Shown here: positions 1 through 10,328 of the stretch, piece by piece
Numbering within the stretch: position 1 is the first letter of the stretch
How the letters are laid out: each line of letters opens with the position of its first letter
Assembly: GCF_002251635.1 (NCBI RefSeq)
Contig: NZ_NMOJ01000005.1
Span: 1,062-34,657 of the forward strand
Source: Pseudomonas mandelii
GTDB taxonomy: Bacteria; Pseudomonadota; Gammaproteobacteria; Pseudomonadales; Pseudomonadaceae
DNA length: 33,596 bases
Reading direction: 5' to 3'
Notes under the pieces: generated by a model
The model's database searches: none
What the model was told of the DNA's origin: nothing
Seen by the model: the letters and a program-made list of their open reading frames with translations, nothing else
Translations under genes and position numbers: made by a program

Positions 1-125
1 GCACTGATTGCCGACTGGGTGACGCCCAGGCGCAATGCCGCGCGGCTGGCGCTGGACTCGTCGTGCAGGGCTTCGAAGGTTTTCAGCAGGTTAAGGTCAA
101 CCTGCGCGATATTCATTTGGCTCAT
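1..125 (-). CDS. LysR-family transcriptional regulator, N-terminal part (cut by window edge)
   Basis: The reverse strand from 125 reads [20 protein letters not shown] and continues to the window edge with GVTQSAISA. This is the standard start of a LysR-type regulator: the '[11 protein letters not shown]' helix followed by the recognition helix of the winged helix-turn-helix. Only about 41 residues are visible; the effector-binding domain lies outside the window. A second in-frame ATG at 116 could also be the start, and neither has a strong ribosome binding site. It is divergent from the nitrilase gene, the usual arrangement for a LysR regulator controlling its neighbour, so the nitrilase is its likely target (inference). 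Confidence 0.85.
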   Translation of the reverse strand, partial: MSQMNIAQVDLNLLKTFEALHDESSASRAALRLGVTQSAIS

Positions 126-210
126 ATCATTCAGCAGTGAGTCGGGCTTTATTCATGAACCCGTGGCGCAGGAGAATGGGCAACACCTCAATGCTTTCGG
201 AGTGACCGTC

Positions 211-1134
211 ATGCCCAAGTCCATTGTTGCAGCGTTGCAAATCGGCGCCTTGCCCGGCGGCAAGGCCGAGACCCTTGAACAGATCCTTGCCTGGGAAAAC
301 GCAATTATCGAATCCGGCGCCGCGCTGGTGGTCATGCCCGAAGCGTTGCTCGGTGGTTACCCCAAAGGCGAGGGCTTTGGCACGCAACTGGGCTACCGTT
401 TGCCGGAAGGTCGCGAAGCGTTTGCCCGCTATTTTGCCAACGCCATCGACGTGCCCGGGGCCGAAACCGACGCCCTGGCCGGGTTGTCGGCACGTACCGG
501 CGCGAGCCTGGTACTCGGTGTGATTGAGCGCAGTGGCAGCACGCTGTATTGCACCGTGCTGTATTTCGAGCCGTCGGGCGGCCTGGTCGCCAAGCACCGC
601 AAGTTGATGCCCACCGGCACCGAACGGCTGATCTGGGGCAAGGGCGATGGCTCGACCTTGCCGGTGATCGACGCAGCGGTAGGCCGCATCGGCGGCGCAG
701 TGTGCTGGGAAAACATGATGCCGTTACTGCGCACAGCGATGTACGCCAAGGGCGTGGAGGTGTGGTGCGCGCCGACCGTGGATGAGCGCGAGATGTGGCA
801 GGTGAGCATGCGCCATATTGCCCATGAGGGCCGCTGCTTCGTGGTCAGTGCATGTCAGGTTCAGGACTCACCGCAAGCCTTGGGCGTGGAGATTGCCAAC
901 TGGCCGGCGGATCGACCGCTGATTGCGGGCGGCAGCGTGATTGTCGGGCCTATGGGAGACATTCTGGCGGGGCCGCTGCGTAACGAGGCCGGGTTGCTCA
1001 CCGCTGAAATCGACACTGACGATTTGGTCCGCGCGCGGTATGACTTCGATGTCGTCGGTCACTACGCGCGCCCCGATGTGTTCGAGTTGACCGTCGATGA
1101 ACGGCCTAAACCGGGTGTTCGCTTCACCTCATGA
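211..1134 (+). CDS. Nitrilase / carbon-nitrogen hydrolase
   Basis: A protein of 307 residues, the usual length for bacterial nitrilases, which hydrolyse nitriles to carboxylic acids and ammonia in the cytoplasm. The Glu-Lys-Cys triad is visible: E44 in [15 protein letters not shown]131 in [16 protein letters not shown], and C165 in [14 protein letters not shown], which is the nitrilase signature around the nucleophile. The C-terminus keeps the family-typical [15 protein letters not shown] segment. The ATG at 211 is chosen because GGAG lies 8 nt upstream and the family begins about here; an open frame continues upstream to 19 but runs over the LysR start. The natural substrate cannot be told from sequence. 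Part of its 3' end recurs as a relic at the far right of the window. Confidence 0.9.
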   Translation: MPKSIVAALQIGALPGGKAETLEQILAWENAIIESGAALVVMPEALLGGYPKGEGFGTQLGYRLPEGREAFARYFANAIDVPGAETDALAGLSARTGASLVLGVIERSGSTLYCTVLYFEPSGGLVAKHRKLMPTGTERLIWGKGDGSTLPVIDAAVGRIGGAVCWENMMPLLRTAMYAKGVEVWCAPTVDEREMWQVSMRHIAHEGRCFVVSACQVQDSPQALGVEIANWPADRPLIAGGSVIVGPMGDILAGPLRNEAGLLTAEIDTDDLVRARYDFDVVGHYARPDVFELTVDERPKPGVRFTS

Positions 1135-1187
1135 CCCTCCTGCGGGAGCGATGGGGTCGATCACAAATCTCCCGGCCGGCCAGGAAC

Positions 1188-1251
1188 CCTGTGGGAGCGA
1201 GCTTGCTCGCGATGAGGCCGGCACATCCCACATTGATGTCGCTCCCACAGG
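1188..1251. repeat. REPIN: two inverted Pseudomonas REP-type units
   Basis: CCTGTGGGAGCGA (1188-1200) is mirrored exactly by TCGCTCCCACAGG (1239-1251). The left unit continues into GCTTGCTCGCGATG, a small palindrome typical of the abundant intergenic REP elements of fluorescens-group pseudomonads. Two such units in inverted orientation form a REPIN, mobilised in trans by RAYT transposases (established for Pseudomonas); no RAYT gene is visible here. It lies just after the nitrilase and marks the border between ordinary chromosome and the stress island. Confidence 0.9.
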
Positions 1252-1548
1252 GGATATTCATTGTCGGTATGACCGAGTTCCGGGCTGTCGACCTCGGCAA
1301 GCGCAGTTTTCCGGTGTCGACGAAGCGCACCGTTCCAAACAAGCCGCCCGCCAGTTTGCCGCGTAACACGTAGGGAAGATTATTCAGTGTCTGCGTCTGG
1401 CTCAGCCCCAACGTCCGGCGTAACAACGAGAACGCCGAAACGCTCAGCACGGTTTCGGAAAAGCGTGCAATCGAGCCCGACTGATCGCTGACGCCGGACG
1501 CCATGCCACGGCTGGCTACGCTGCTGACCCAACAGCATTCACGTGCTG
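1252..1548. other. Stretch without a convincing gene between REPIN and the small ORF
   Basis: About 300 bases with no gene I can support. On the minus strand an ATG at 1552 overlaps the stop of the 77-residue gene (ATGA) and opens a frame of about 140 codons running leftward to 1124. Its last third is simply translated REPIN sequence, and the rest (for example SETVLSVSAFSLLRRTLGLS) matches no family I know. It may be a decayed gene whose end was replaced by the REPIN, or non-coding sequence. No Anr box or clear terminator was seen here. Confidence 0.3.
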
Positions 1549-1782
1549 TCATCGGTTGTTCTTGTCCCTGGTATGCAACCATTCCTGCCAGGCTTGTCGG
1601 TATTTTTCATCCGCCCGTTTTTTTGCGTCAGAAAACTTATGGATGGTCTGCGCCGAAACGGGCTCGTTCAAAAATGCATAGGCTTGATCGTTCAAACGGT
1701 CGGCTTCAAAAAACAACGCCCTGCTATGGCTGATCGATTTAAGGTTGGTTGCATGCGGCGAGGCTGATTCATTGGTGGCCAT
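1549..1782 (-). CDS. Small hypothetical protein, 77 aa
   Basis: I do not recognise the family. The product is short, hydrophilic and probably largely helical (KKRADEKYRQAWQEWLHTRDKNN near the C-terminus, in two amphipathic halves), with no signal peptide, cysteine pair or membrane segment. The start is well supported: AAGGAG lies 7 nt before the ATG at 1782. It follows the BCAM0308-type gene on the same strand after 88 nt, so the two are likely co-transcribed from the Anr-type box at 2504-2517. A role in the low-oxygen response is inferred from context alone. Confidence 0.65.
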   Translation of the reverse strand: MATNESASPHATNLKSISHSRALFFEADRLNDQAYAFLNEPVSAQTIHKFSDAKKRADEKYRQAWQEWLHTRDKNNR

Positions 1783-1870
1783 GGTCGTACTCCTTCTGGA
1801 AGCACAAGAAGGTGAGCTCGGTGTCCTGATCCCCCCTCAACTTTCCATATTGAGACAACCGCGCCCGGTT

Positions 1871-2368
1871 CTATTCGTCACGTGTCCAGTTAACGCTCAA
1901 GCCATACTTATCATCGCCGTACCGGTAATCAGAGTTCCCTTTGAACGCGGCTTCCAGTGCATGGCCCAGGCGATTCGCGAGATGGATGCCGGTCGTGGTC
2001 ACGATTAGAGCAGCCGCTGAGTCGGTAAGGCCGATGATGCGCTCCAGGGCATGCTCGGCTTTTTCCTTTTTTTCGGTGTTTTTGATCAGGTTGATGATTT
2101 CATTTCGATGCTTGAGCAAGAAGCTGCCCGATAACGTGAGCGTCCCCGCTGGCATGTTGTCATCGATGCGTCGGCAGGCTGGGCACGTCACTGTTTGCGC
2201 ATCATGAATGACCGTATTTTCAGGGTGTTTCCAAGTCCAGTTCCCGGCTTGATAGACCGCATCACACTGCGGGCAGATGGCTGAACCTTCAACCCGCTGC
2301 GAGCAATAGGGGTCATGAGTGGATGTTTTGAACAGCTTGCTTTTTTGACTCTGCTGAAACTTGTCCAT
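1871..2368 (-). CDS. BCAM0308-family zinc-ribbon protein
   Basis: A protein of 165 residues with two CxxC pairs, C32-x2-C35 (ICPQCDAVYQ) and C62-x2-C65 (VTCPACRRIDDNMPAG), that would form a zinc ribbon. It then has the family's characteristic TLTLSG segment and a C-terminal half of about 80 residues ending in a YRYGDD...LSVNW strand. This matches what I remember of the BCAM0308 family, named after a Burkholderia cenocepacia gene in its low-oxygen-activated locus; the biochemical function is unknown. The ribosome binding site GAGGAG stands about 8 nt before the ATG. The gene is divergent from groEL2, with an Anr-type box 137 nt upstream. No homologue search was possible, so the family name rests on recall of the motif pattern. 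Confidence 0.75.
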   Translation of the reverse strand: MDKFQQSQKSKLFKTSTHDPYCSQRVEGSAICPQCDAVYQAGNWTWKHPENTVIHDAQTVTCPACRRIDDNMPAGTLTLSGSFLLKHRNEIINLIKNTEKKEKAEHALERIIGLTDSAAALIVTTTGIHLANRLGHALEAAFKGNSDYRYGDDKYGLSVNWTRDE

Positions 2369-2503
2369 GGCTTTTCTCCTCGCGCATCAAATGGGAAAAG
2401 ATCTCACCTGTAACCGTGAAACCGTGACTGAAAAACAGATCCCTTCTCCTTCCAGCCTGCTGAACACACACCCTCATTTGGACTCTGTTTCTTGCTGCGC
2501 GAA

Positions 2504-2517
2504 TTGATCTTTGTCAA
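2504..2517. promoter_or_regulatory. Anr/FNR-type box (one mismatch), BCAM0308 side
   Basis: TTGATCTTTGTCAA differs from the TTGAT-N4-ATCAA consensus at one position of the right half. It lies in the 318-base gene-free stretch 2369-2686 between the two divergent genes, closer to the leftward one. Apart from this box and the one at 2603 I see nothing else in that stretch. Confidence 0.6.
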
Positions 2518-2602
2518 TTCCGGGACGTGAACTGACAGTCGGTCATCCCGACGGTGCGCGCATTGTTTGGGCGGTCTGGGGCGCGGTGGCGTTGTGAGTT
2601 TG

Positions 2603-2616
2603 TTGATAAAAGTCAA
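2603..2616. promoter_or_regulatory. Anr/FNR-type box (one mismatch), groEL2 side
   Basis: TTGATAAAAGTCAA, one mismatch to the Anr consensus, centred about 77 nt before the groEL2 start codon. That spacing would place a class II promoter start roughly 40 nt downstream and leave a short 5' leader (inference). Confidence 0.65.
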
Positions 2617-2686
2617 CGTCGCCCGGGCCAGTTCATAGAAGCTGCCAAAACGCACTTGTTGTAAAACTGGCCAGGAGAACACCCTG

Positions 2687-4303
2687 ATGGCTCACACTAA
2701 AATCGTGTTTCGTGCTGCAGCCCGCGAGAAAATCCTGAGTGGCGCCACACAGTTGGCAGACGCCGTGCGAGTGACGTTGGGGCCAAAATCAAAATCGGTA
2801 CTGATCCAGAGTAAATGGGGCAATCCAACGGTCTGCAATGATGGCGTCACGATCGCCAAACGCATTGACTTGCTCGACCCCGAGGAAAACCTGGGCGCGC
2901 AAATGCTGCGTCAGGCGGCCGAACGCACAGGCGATGCGGTAGGGGACGGAACCAGTACGTCAACGGTGCTGGCCCATGCAATCCTGGCCGATGGCATCCG
3001 TAACGTCGTCGCGGGCGCCAGTGCAATCGACCTCAAGCGCGGCCTGGATCGCGGGCTGTTGTTGGTCGTCGAATCCCTGGCCGCCCAGTCACGTCCGGTC
3101 AGCACCCCCAAGGAAAAGGCCCAGGTCGCCTCGCTGTCGGCGCATAACGATGCCGTCATCGGTCAGCTGGTGGCAGACGCTCTGGAAAAGGTCGGCGTTG
3201 AAGGCGTCGTCAGTGTCGAGGAATCCAAGACCACCGAAACAGTGGTCGAAGTCATGGAAGGCATGCGGTTTGACCGGGGTTATGTCTCACCCTATTTCGT
3301 CACCGATGCCGAGAAGATGCAGGTCGAACTCGATGACGCCTACTTGCTGCTCTGTGACCATAAGATCGGTGCACTCAAAGACTTGCTGCCCTTGCTTGAA
3401 CTCGTGGCTAAAAGCGGGCAACCACTGGTTTTGATCGCGGACGATATCGAGGGTGAGGCGTTGACCACGCTAGTCGTCAACCAGATACGCGGTGTTCTGC
3501 GAGCGGTGGCGATCAAGGCTCCGGGCTTTGGTGATCGGCGCAAGGAAATGCTGCAGGACATGGCCGTTCTGACGGGGGCAACGGTGGTTTCCAGCGAACT
3601 GGGCGTCACTCTGGAACAGGTGGAACTGAACCAGTTGGGACGTGCACATCGAGTCGTGGTGCAAAAAGACAGCACGGCGCTGATAGGGGGCGCCGGTACG
3701 CGCGAGGCCATCGAGGCGCGTTTGCAGCAGATCCGTGCGCAACTAGACAGTACCACCAGCGATTACGACCGTGAAAAGCTTCAGGAACGACTGGCAAGGC
3801 TGTCTGGCGGTGTTGCGGTGATCCGGGTCGGGGCGCCTTCCGAAGCCGAAATGAAGGCGCGCAAGGATGCGCTGGATGATGCCATCTCAGCGACCCGGGC
3901 GGCGATCGCCGAAGGCATTGTGCCGGGGGGTGGTCTTGCGTTGCTCAAGGCCGTCCCGATTATCGCGGCCGAAGAGGCCCGATATGAGGGCGATGCCAGG
4001 ACCGGCTTGCAGATTCTTCGCCGGGCGCTGGAAGCTCCGGCCAGACTCATCGCTGAAAATTCGGCAGTGGATGCCGGCGTCGTGGTTGCGCGCATGCTCG
4101 CCGAACCTGGGAACATTGGCTTCGATGCGTCTGCCAATTGCTATGTCGACATGTACGAAGCCGGCATCATTGACCCGACCAAAGTGGTGCGTATTGCCCT
4201 CGAAAATGCTGTTTCAGTCGCCAGTATCTTGCTGCTGACCGAGGCGACCATGACGGATATTCCGGAAAAGGAATCACCAGCCCAGGCCCCTTTCCCTGAA
4301 TGA
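2687..4303 (+). CDS. groEL2: Second GroEL-type chaperonin (60 kDa), no adjacent GroES
   Basis: A full-length group I chaperonin of 538 residues that folds proteins with ATP in the cytoplasm. Visible hallmarks: [13 protein letters not shown] near residue 30, the nucleotide-binding NDGVTIAKR and [11 protein letters not shown] (canonical GDGTTTATVLA), [14 protein letters not shown] in the apical domain, and [20 protein letters not shown] with the ATP-hydrolysing Asp. The Gly-Gly-Met tail of housekeeping GroEL is absent; the protein ends [13 protein letters not shown]. No groES gene lies in the window, so it must borrow the chromosomal co-chaperonin or work without one. AGGAG precedes the ATG, and two Anr-type boxes lie upstream, so it is probably an oxygen-regulated stress paralogue rather than the housekeeping gene. 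Confidence 0.93.
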   Translation: MAHTKIVFRAAAREKILSGATQLADAVRVTLGPKSKSVLIQSKWGNPTVCNDGVTIAKRIDLLDPEENLGAQMLRQAAERTGDAVGDGTSTSTVLAHAILADGIRNVVAGASAIDLKRGLDRGLLLVVESLAAQSRPVSTPKEKAQVASLSAHNDAVIGQLVADALEKVGVEGVVSVEESKTTETVVEVMEGMRFDRGYVSPYFVTDAEKMQVELDDAYLLLCDHKIGALKDLLPLLELVAKSGQPLVLIADDIEGEALTTLVVNQIRGVLRAVAIKAPGFGDRRKEMLQDMAVLTGATVVSSELGVTLEQVELNQLGRAHRVVVQKDSTALIGGAGTREAIEARLQQIRAQLDSTTSDYDREKLQERLARLSGGVAVIRVGAPSEAEMKARKDALDDAISATRAAIAEGIVPGGGLALLKAVPIIAAEEARYEGDARTGLQILRRALEAPARLIAENSAVDAGVVVARMLAEPGNIGFDASANCYVDMYEAGIIDPTKVVRIALENAVSVASILLLTEATMTDIPEKESPAQAPFPE

Positions 4304-4323
4304 AACGCCCATCGTGGGTAACG

Positions 4324-5376
4324 TCATGTATAGGAGACCGCCTCAGACATCGCCAGGTGATTGAGAATCGGGTTTTCGCCGTGCAAGTAACTCAGTGCCT
4401 GGTGCATCAACTGGACAGCTTTTTCTTTTTTCTCGTATCGCTTGGCCGGATCGGCATGACGTAGCGCTGCACCCGCAAGGGAGAAGCTGCGCGTGGCAGC
4501 CCGCAAAGAAAGGAAAAACGCCAAGGGTTTGCAGTCTTCCTGCACATCACTGTGGTTGAGGTAACTGGACAACAGCCGAGCACCTAACCTGTTCAGGCCA
4601 TGGTGTTGCAGGTCCATCAGCACAAAAGCCAGGTCGTAGAGCACATCGATGCAGGAAAGCCGGTCACTGAACTCGATGCCATCGAAGAGGGTGGGCTGAC
4701 CGTCGAGCAGGCAGATATTGGCCAAGCGCATATCACCATGGCAACGGCGAACGCGGCCCTCACGGCGGCGATCTTCGAGGCAGCCGGTCAACGACTCCAA
4801 CAGGGTCCGGGAGGTATGAGCAATCGCGGTGACTGTCGCGAAATCGAGGATGGGTGGGTAGCGAGACATTTCCCGATGGTTTTTCTCGATTTCTTCATAC
4901 AGGTCCGGGATGTGACCGTAAGAAGGAGTGATGGGTGCATTGGCATGAAAGCGGGCGATCTCAGCCCCCAACTGTTCCATCATCGGTTCAGTCAGACGTC
5001 CTTCAACGGCCATACGGTCAAACAGCCGATCCTGAGCGAAGCGGCGCATCACCACGAGCCAGTCAACCGCTGGTCCGCAACCGTTGAGCGCCAACTGGCC
5101 ATTCGCCTGGCGATTGATCGGACACAGGCTCAAATACAGCGTCGGCGCAGTCCGTCGATTGAGCAGTAACTCTGCCTCGCAGGCGTTTTTGCGGCTTTCC
5201 AGGCTGAGGAAATCCAGCTCGGCAAACGCCACGGCGCGTTTGAGTTTGTAGGCGCGGTTGGCATGCAGAAAAATCACCGAACCATGGGTCTCGATACGCT
5301 CCACGGGTTGGTTTGACGCGCCATAGCTGGACGGCCTGGAGAGAAAGGCTATGACCTCGTCTTGCGGGGTGTGCAT
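4324..5376 (-). CDS. APH-fold kinase-like protein (COG2187-type domain only)
   Basis: A protein of 350 residues with the aminoglycoside phosphotransferase/choline kinase fold. An N-terminal lobe contains AYKLKRAVAFAELDF with the likely ATP-binding lysine (K44/K46). The catalytic loop is H213-G-D-x4-N220 (CHGDMRLANICL), followed by D232 in LFDGIEF for Mg2+. Many relatives carry this domain fused to a C-terminal P-loop kinase domain, giving about 500 residues; here the protein ends soon after the APH domain and no Walker A motif is seen. The substrate is unknown and antibiotic resistance should not be assumed. The ATG at 5376 is chosen over an upstream TTG (5451), which falls inside an Anr box, because GGAGG stands 6 nt before it. 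It is convergent with groEL2 (20-nt gap) and divergent from usp1. Confidence 0.75.
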   Translation of the reverse strand: MHTPQDEVIAFLSRPSSYGASNQPVERIETHGSVIFLHANRAYKLKRAVAFAELDFLSLESRKNACEAELLLNRRTAPTLYLSLCPINRQANGQLALNGCGPAVDWLVVMRRFAQDRLFDRMAVEGRLTEPMMEQLGAEIARFHANAPITPSYGHIPDLYEEIEKNHREMSRYPPILDFATVTAIAHTSRTLLESLTGCLEDRRREGRVRRCHGDMRLANICLLDGQPTLFDGIEFSDRLSCIDVLYDLAFVLMDLQHHGLNRLGARLLSSYLNHSDVQEDCKPLAFFLSLRAATRSFSLAGAALRHADPAKRYEKKEKAVQLMHQALSYLHGENPILNHLAMSEAVSYT

Positions 5377-5437
5377 TCTCGCCTCCACGTCGTCTGCGGA
5401 CTTTTCGGCAGTGTGAAGAAGGGAAGGCCTGCTCCGA

Positions 5438-5451
5438 TTGATATTGATCAA
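5438..5451. promoter_or_regulatory. Anr/FNR box, perfect, leftward gene side
   Basis: TTGATATTGATCAA is an exact TTGAT-N4-ATCAA palindrome. It is centred about 68 nt upstream of the kinase-like gene's start at 5376 and forms a pair with the box at 5501 in the divergent region. The same box with the same following bases (AGTACGGTG) recurs at 25004. Confidence 0.85.
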
Positions 5452-5500
5452 GTACGGTGGAATGAAAGGCTGCTCCTCTTACGGGGGCTCACGCCGGTAG

Positions 5501-5514
5501 TTGATATTTATCAA
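5501..5514. promoter_or_regulatory. Anr/FNR box, perfect, usp1 operon side
   Basis: TTGATATTTATCAA, exact consensus, centred about 128 nt before the usp1 start codon and 63 nt from the partner box at 5438. It most likely drives the whole usp1-acs-pdh-ACP operon under low oxygen. Confidence 0.85.
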
Positions 5515-5635
5515 CGTCAGGCACTTTCCAGCGGAGCAACCTGAATCAGCGCTGGTGCTTGGTCCGGCGTGGACGCAACGGCTGAGCCCTACGAGGCCAA
5601 CGGCAGGCGTTGAACCCTCTGCCTGGAGTCAGACC

Positions 5636-6523
5636 ATGAGCCAGTATCAACAACTGTTACTCATCCTCCACCTGGCCCTGCGCCATTCTCCGGCAATCGA
5701 CCATGCAGCAGCGCTCGCCAGGGCCAGCGGTGCACGTTTGCATATTGCGACGTTGATTCCTGCGTTGAAACTGTTGTCGCTGCTCGAAGAAGGCGACCGG
5801 GAAAAGGCTCGGGAGCGTTACCTGCAGGACCATCACGATTGGCTGGAGGACCAGTCCAAACTTCTGCGTGGCAGAGGGATCGAGGTGACCACCGAGGTGG
5901 CGTGGGCTGATGACATGGAGCAAGACATCCTGTATCACGTCAAGGAATTGCAGCCCGACCTGTTGATTAAGGAAATCCAGCAAGAATCAGCGCTTAAGCG
6001 CACGTTTTTCACCCCGCTGGACTGGCACTTGCTGCGCCACTGTCCGGTACCGGTTTATCTGGTGGGCGAGGCTCGCCATGTCCTGCCGCGCAAGATTGTG
6101 GCGGCGGTTGATGCTTCGGCGGGTGGGCCTGAGAACAGTGAGTTGAATGACCGCATTATCCACCAGGCTTCCAGCCTCGCCATACAGTGTGATGCCGAGT
6201 TGCACCTGCTGTATGCCTATGACATTACGGAAGACTACCTGGAGGAATTGGGCGGTGGCTTGAAACTGTCGGAGCTGACCAAGGGGCTGCGCAAAGAGCT
6301 GGAACAATCGTTTCTGAAACTCGCCGGTCGGTACGGTGTGCCTGCTAACCGTCGACATTTCATTCTGGGACATCCCGTTTCGGCGCTGAGCGAGTTCGCC
6401 AACAAGCACAACATAGATGTGATCGTGATGGGCAGAGTCCAGTACCACGGGGTGGAGAAACTGCTGGGCAGCACGACCGAACATATTCTGTATCAGGTGC
6501 CCTGCAGTGTCCTGGCGGTCTAG
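5636..6523 (+). CDS. Universal stress protein, tandem UspA domains (USP1)
   Basis: 295 residues made of two UspA domains. The first begins MSQYQQLLLILH and contains DLLIKEIQQESALKR followed by HLLRHCPVPVYLV. The second begins after KIVAAVDASAGG and ends with VIVMGRVQYHG...LLGSTTEHILYQ then VPCSVLAV. The second domain keeps the G-S-T (278-280) of the G-x2-G-x9-G(S/T) nucleotide-binding loop; the first domain looks degenerate there. Such tandem USPs in pseudomonads are Anr-induced and support survival without oxygen (known for the family). The ATG at 5636 has GGAG upstream, an arrangement repeated exactly in the paralogue at 25221. It is the first gene of the acs-pdh operon, with 32 nt to the next start. 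Confidence 0.92.
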   Translation: MSQYQQLLLILHLALRHSPAIDHAAALARASGARLHIATLIPALKLLSLLEEGDREKARERYLQDHHDWLEDQSKLLRGRGIEVTTEVAWADDMEQDILYHVKELQPDLLIKEIQQESALKRTFFTPLDWHLLRHCPVPVYLVGEARHVLPRKIVAAVDASAGGPENSELNDRIIHQASSLAIQCDAELHLLYAYDITEDYLEELGGGLKLSELTKGLRKELEQSFLKLAGRYGVPANRRHFILGHPVSALSEFANKHNIDVIVMGRVQYHGVEKLLGSTTEHILYQVPCSVLAV

Positions 6524-6555
6524 GGACGGACCGAAGACGACTCAAGGTGGCAAAC

Positions 6556-8315
<1,760 letters not shown>

Positions 8316-8319
<4 letters not shown>

Positions 8320-9299
8320 GCCTCCCACCGCGGTCCCAGGACATTGCTCTCGACCTGCTGCGGGACATGGTGCGTATCCGTCGTCTTGAGGAGCGCGCTG
8401 GCGAGTTGTACGGGGAGGGCAAGATTCGTGGCTTTCTGCACCTGTACATCGGTGAAGAAGCGGTCGCCGTCGGCGTACTGCATGCACTGGCAGCCAACGA
8501 TGCGGTGGTCGCGACGTATCGCGAACATGGCCACGCCCTGATCAAGGGCGTCCCCATGAAAGCAATCATGGCCGAAATGTATGGGCACCAGGAAGGATGC
8601 TCGCGAGGGCGCGGCGGCTCAATGCACCTGTTTGATGCCACGACACGATTCTTCGGCGGCAATGCCATTGTCGCGGGTGGCTTGCCACTGACGGTCGGTC
8701 TGGCGCTCGCTGAACGTATGCAAGGTGGATCGCGTCTTTCAGCCTGTTTTTTTGGTGAAGGCGCGATGGCGGAAGGGGCTTTCCATGAGTCCATCAACCT
8801 GGCCGCATTGTGGCAACTGCCGATGCTGTTTTGCTGTGAAAACAACCTCTATGCGATGGGGACTGCCCTGGACCGTTCGCAGTCGCAAACGGACCTGTGT
8901 GTGAAAGCCTCGGCCTACAAAGTCGATACCCGGTCCGTCGATGGCATGGACGTGATCGCGGTGTATGAAGCCGCTCGTGATGCGGTTGAACACATCCGTG
9001 CGGGGCGTGGGCCTTTTTTTCTGGAGTTCCGCACCTATCGGTTTCGTGCCCATTCGATGTTCGACCCACAGCTGTATCGTGACAAGGACGAGGTGGAGCA
9101 ATGGAAGACCCATGGGCCGATCCATACGTACAGTGCACAGCTTAAGGCCGAGGGTCTTTTGGACGAACCCGGATTTCTGGCGATCCTCGCCCAGGTGGAC
9201 GCTGAAGTGGAAGCCGCCGTTACTTATGCCGAAAGCGGTAGCCTGGAGCCGCTCGAGGATTTGTCTCGCGATGTCTACACCCCAAGGGCGGCGCCATGA
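8316..9299 (+). CDS. pdhA: Pyruvate dehydrogenase-type E1 component, alpha subunit
   Basis: 327 residues of the thiamine-diphosphate E1 alpha family of 2-oxoacid dehydrogenase complexes, as in alpha2beta2 PDH or acetoin dehydrogenase. [13 protein letters not shown] and [13 protein letters not shown] are typical, and the ThDP motif runs from [19 protein letters not shown] (from residue 145) to CCENN (173-177). The usual GDG is GEG here (E148), a conservative change at a Mg2+ ligand. Motifs favour pyruvate or a similarly small 2-oxoacid over branched-chain acids, but acetoin cannot be excluded. Starts and stops overlap by ATGA with both neighbours, indicating translational coupling. Pseudomonads already have a homodimeric AceE; this heterotetrameric version is a second, probably low-oxygen enzyme. 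Confidence 0.88.
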
Positions 9300-10282
9300 G
9301 CATTCGTATGAGCTATCGCGAGGCGCTGCGCGAGGCAATACGTGAGGCGCTGCAGCGGGACCCACGGGTATTTCTGATGGGCGAAGACGTCGGTCGCTAC
9401 GGTGGCAGTTATGCCGTGTCCCTGGGGTTGCTTGAGGCGTTTGGCCCCGAGCGCATTCGAGACGCGCCATTGTCCGAGCTGGGTTTCGTGGGAGCCGGTA
9501 TAGGGGCGGCTTTGGGGGGCATGCGGCCGATTGTCGAAATCATGACCGTGAACTTCAGTCTGCTCGCCCTCGATCCGTTGATGAATACGGCTGCTGCCTT
9601 GAGGCACATGTCCGGTGGACAGTTCTCCGTGCCCCTGGTTGTGCGCATGGCGACAGGCGCCGGACGCCAGCTTGCGGCGCAACATTCGCACAGCCTGGAG
9701 GGCTGGTACGCCCATATTCCCGGGCTGAAAATCCTGGCGCCGGCGACCATCGAAGATGCACGCGGCATGCTCTGGCCAGCGCTGCTGGATCCGGACCCGG
9801 TGCTGATATTCGAACACGCCCAGCTCTACAACCTGGAGGGTGATGCGGGCGAGTGGGAGACGGTGGACATCAGCTCCGCCAAGGTCCGCCGAACCGGCAA
9901 GGACCTGACCCTGATCACTTACGGCGGCACACTCGGCAAGACCTTGGAGGCTGCGCAGGTACTGGCCGGGGAGGGCATTGATTGCGAAGTCATCGACCTG
10001 CGTGTCCTGCGCCCTCTGGATGACAAGACTTTGATGGCTTCTGTCTGCAAGACCCGTCGGGCCCTGGTGGTCGATGAGGGATGGCGCAGCGGCAGTCTAT
10101 CCGCCGAGATCATTACACGGATCATAGAACAAGGCTTTTTCGAGCTGGATGCACCGCCGGCACGGGTGTGCAGCGCCGAAGTGCCGATACCTTATCCCCG
10201 GCATCTGGAAGAGGCAGCCCTGCCACAAGTGTCGACGATCGTCGCGGCCGCTCATGAACTGTGCCGGGGGACATCAGGGTGA
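9296..10282 (+). CDS. pdhB: Pyruvate dehydrogenase-type E1 component, beta subunit
   Basis: 328 residues, the normal size for E1 beta. Family marks are [13 protein letters not shown] with the ThDP-activating glutamate, [29 protein letters not shown] in sections, [23 protein letters not shown], and the C-terminal [13 protein letters not shown] and [12 protein letters not shown] segments. It pairs with the alpha subunit just upstream to decarboxylate the 2-oxoacid and reductively acetylate the lipoyl group of E2. The start overlaps the alpha stop by 4 nt. [22 protein letters not shown] is the usual linker into the transketolase C-domain. No unusual features were seen. Confidence 0.9.
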   Translation: MSIRMSYREALREAIREALQRDPRVFLMGEDVGRYGGSYAVSLGLLEAFGPERIRDAPLSELGFVGAGIGAALGGMRPIVEIMTVNFSLLALDPLMNTAAALRHMSGGQFSVPLVVRMATGAGRQLAAQHSHSLEGWYAHIPGLKILAPATIEDARGMLWPALLDPDPVLIFEHAQLYNLEGDAGEWETVDISSAKVRRTGKDLTLITYGGTLGKTLEAAQVLAGEGIDCEVIDLRVLRPLDDKTLMASVCKTRRALVVDEGWRSGSLSAEIITRIIEQGFFELDAPPARVCSAEVPIPYPRHLEEAALPQVSTIVAAAHELCRGTSG

Positions 10283-10328
10283 GCGCAATGACGTGGCGTA
10301 TTCAAGTATCAGGCCAGGAAGGTAAACG

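Noticed and set aside
176..205. Nine-codon ORF with a ribosome binding site just before the nitrilase start
   Set aside because: Could be a leader peptide, but such short ORFs arise by chance; no regulatory codons or attenuator structure are visible.
2404..2682. Minus-strand ORF of 92 codons in the groEL2 upstream region
   Set aside because: It covers both Anr boxes, has no ribosome binding site or recognisable motif, and looks like intergenic sequence.
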